Made by a program: the position numbers and the translations under genes. Below, one piece after another: positions 5,390 through 5,841 of a stretch of 5,841 nt of DNA. Position 1 is the first letter of the stretch. Every line of letters begins with the position of its first letter. The notes beneath the pieces were generated by a model. It was not told the origin of the DNA. It did not search any database and saw nothing but the letters and a program-made list of their open reading frames with translations. Source of the DNA: Cyclobacteriaceae bacterium (GTDB lineage: Bacteria > Bacteroidota > Bacteroidia > Cytophagales > Cyclobacteriaceae). The DNA is taken from assembly GCA_025455445.1 (NCBI GenBank), contig JALOMN010000303.1, positions 1 to 5,841 of the forward strand. Reading direction: 5' to 3'.

Positions 5390-5841
5390 ATGAGAATATT
5401 ATTTCTGATGTTATCTATATGTCTTCTCACCGACATACAGGCACAAACTACCGCGACATACGACTCAAAATACTTTGATAAGATGCAATGGCGCAACATT
5501 GGCCCACAGCGTGGTGGCCGATCACTTGGCTCGAGCGGAAGTCCTGGCCGTCCTTACGAATATTACTTTGGTGCTACCGGAGGTGGTTTATGGAAAACAA
5601 CCGATGGCGGACTGGAGTGGTTTCCGGTAACGGATGGTCAAATTTCAAGTTCTTCAATAGGTGCTGTGGCGGTAGCGGAAACCAATCCGGATATCGTATA
5701 TATCGGTGGAGGTGAAACACAGCTTCGGGGTAGTATTACACAGGGTGATGGTGTGTATAAAACAGTGGATGGTGGTAAAACCTGGCGGCACCTCGGGCTA
5801 AAAGAAACGCAGGCCATTTCGCGCATTCGCATTCATCCAAC
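5390..5841 (+). CDS. Secreted VPS10/sortilin-type BNR-repeat protein, N-terminal part (runs off the right edge)
   Basis: The frame is open for 150 codons to the window end. Residues 1-18 (MRILFLMLSICLLTDIQA) form a signal peptide with a likely cleavage before Gln19, so the protein is exported. The mature part begins with the start typical of the large (roughly 1000-residue) Bacteroidota proteins annotated as glycosyl hydrolase or VPS10 domain protein: WRNIGPQRGGRS (34-45), YYFGATGGGLWKTTDGG (58-74), VAETNPDIVYIGGGE (95-109) and GDGVYKTVDGGKTW (119-132). Two Asp-box (BNR) motifs are visible, TTDGGLEW (70-77) and TVDGGKTW (125-132), as in sialidase-like beta-propeller blades. Despite the common label, hydrolase activity is not shown for most of these proteins; binding or peptidase-linked roles are equally possible. 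The ATG lies two bases after a perfect inverted repeat, and no Shine-Dalgarno is visible. Confidence 0.92.
   Translation, partial: MRILFLMLSICLLTDIQAQTTATYDSKYFDKMQWRNIGPQRGGRSLGSSGSPGRPYEYYFGATGGGLWKTTDGGLEWFPVTDGQISSSSIGAVAVAETNPDIVYIGGGETQLRGSITQGDGVYKTVDGGKTWRHLGLKETQAISRIRIHP

Noticed and set aside
5488..5715. A 75-codon Trp- and Arg-rich plus-strand frame inside the VPS10 gene
   Set aside because: It overlaps the well-supported secreted BNR protein frame and has the composition of an out-of-frame shadow.

Overview
The window looks like ordinary chromosomal DNA of a member of the Bacteroidota, plausibly Cytophagales-like. This is an inference from three things. Perfect TAnnTTTG -7 promoter boxes lie ahead of two genes. 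Start codons generally lack a Shine-Dalgarno sequence and sit in A-rich leaders. The gene families (two-domain Usp, FKBP lipoprotein, secreted VPS10/BNR protein, HisRS with an extended segment before its LRYDLT motif) are typical of that phylum. I see no mobile element, CRISPR array, tRNA or rRNA.

Left part (1-750): the N-terminal 109 codons of hisS leave the window on the minus strand. A 213-bp divergent region holds a nested inverted repeat and a clear promoter. A monocistronic gene for a 50-residue, very basic protein follows, closed by a strong intrinsic terminator.

Middle (781-3118, minus strand): an RhlE-type DEAD-box RNA helicase has a perfect promoter box and a roughly 115-nt structured leader. 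About 90 bp downstream comes a YfcE/MJ0936-type metallophosphoesterase. Codons 2-5 of the phosphoesterase have an exact inverted copy in its leader, so the start codon would sit in the loop of a hairpin.

Next (3119-4354, minus strand): a two-domain universal stress protein is followed at once by a YqcC-like (DUF446) gene, probably in one operon. The usp gene carries a one-base frameshift near its end. The lost 36-residue tail is still readable in the next frame and stops just before the yqcC-like gene.

Right part (4488-5841, plus strand): a tandem-FKBP lipoprotein gene has lost roughly 104 bp inside its second domain, which breaks the frame. A perfect 25-bp inverted repeat with a 4-base loop follows and ends two bases before the start of a large secreted VPS10/sortilin-type beta-propeller protein that runs off the window.

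I do not see a convincing new multi-gene system. The observations most worth checking are the two hairpins at start codons, the helicase leader, and the two broken frames, which may be real decay or sequence errors.
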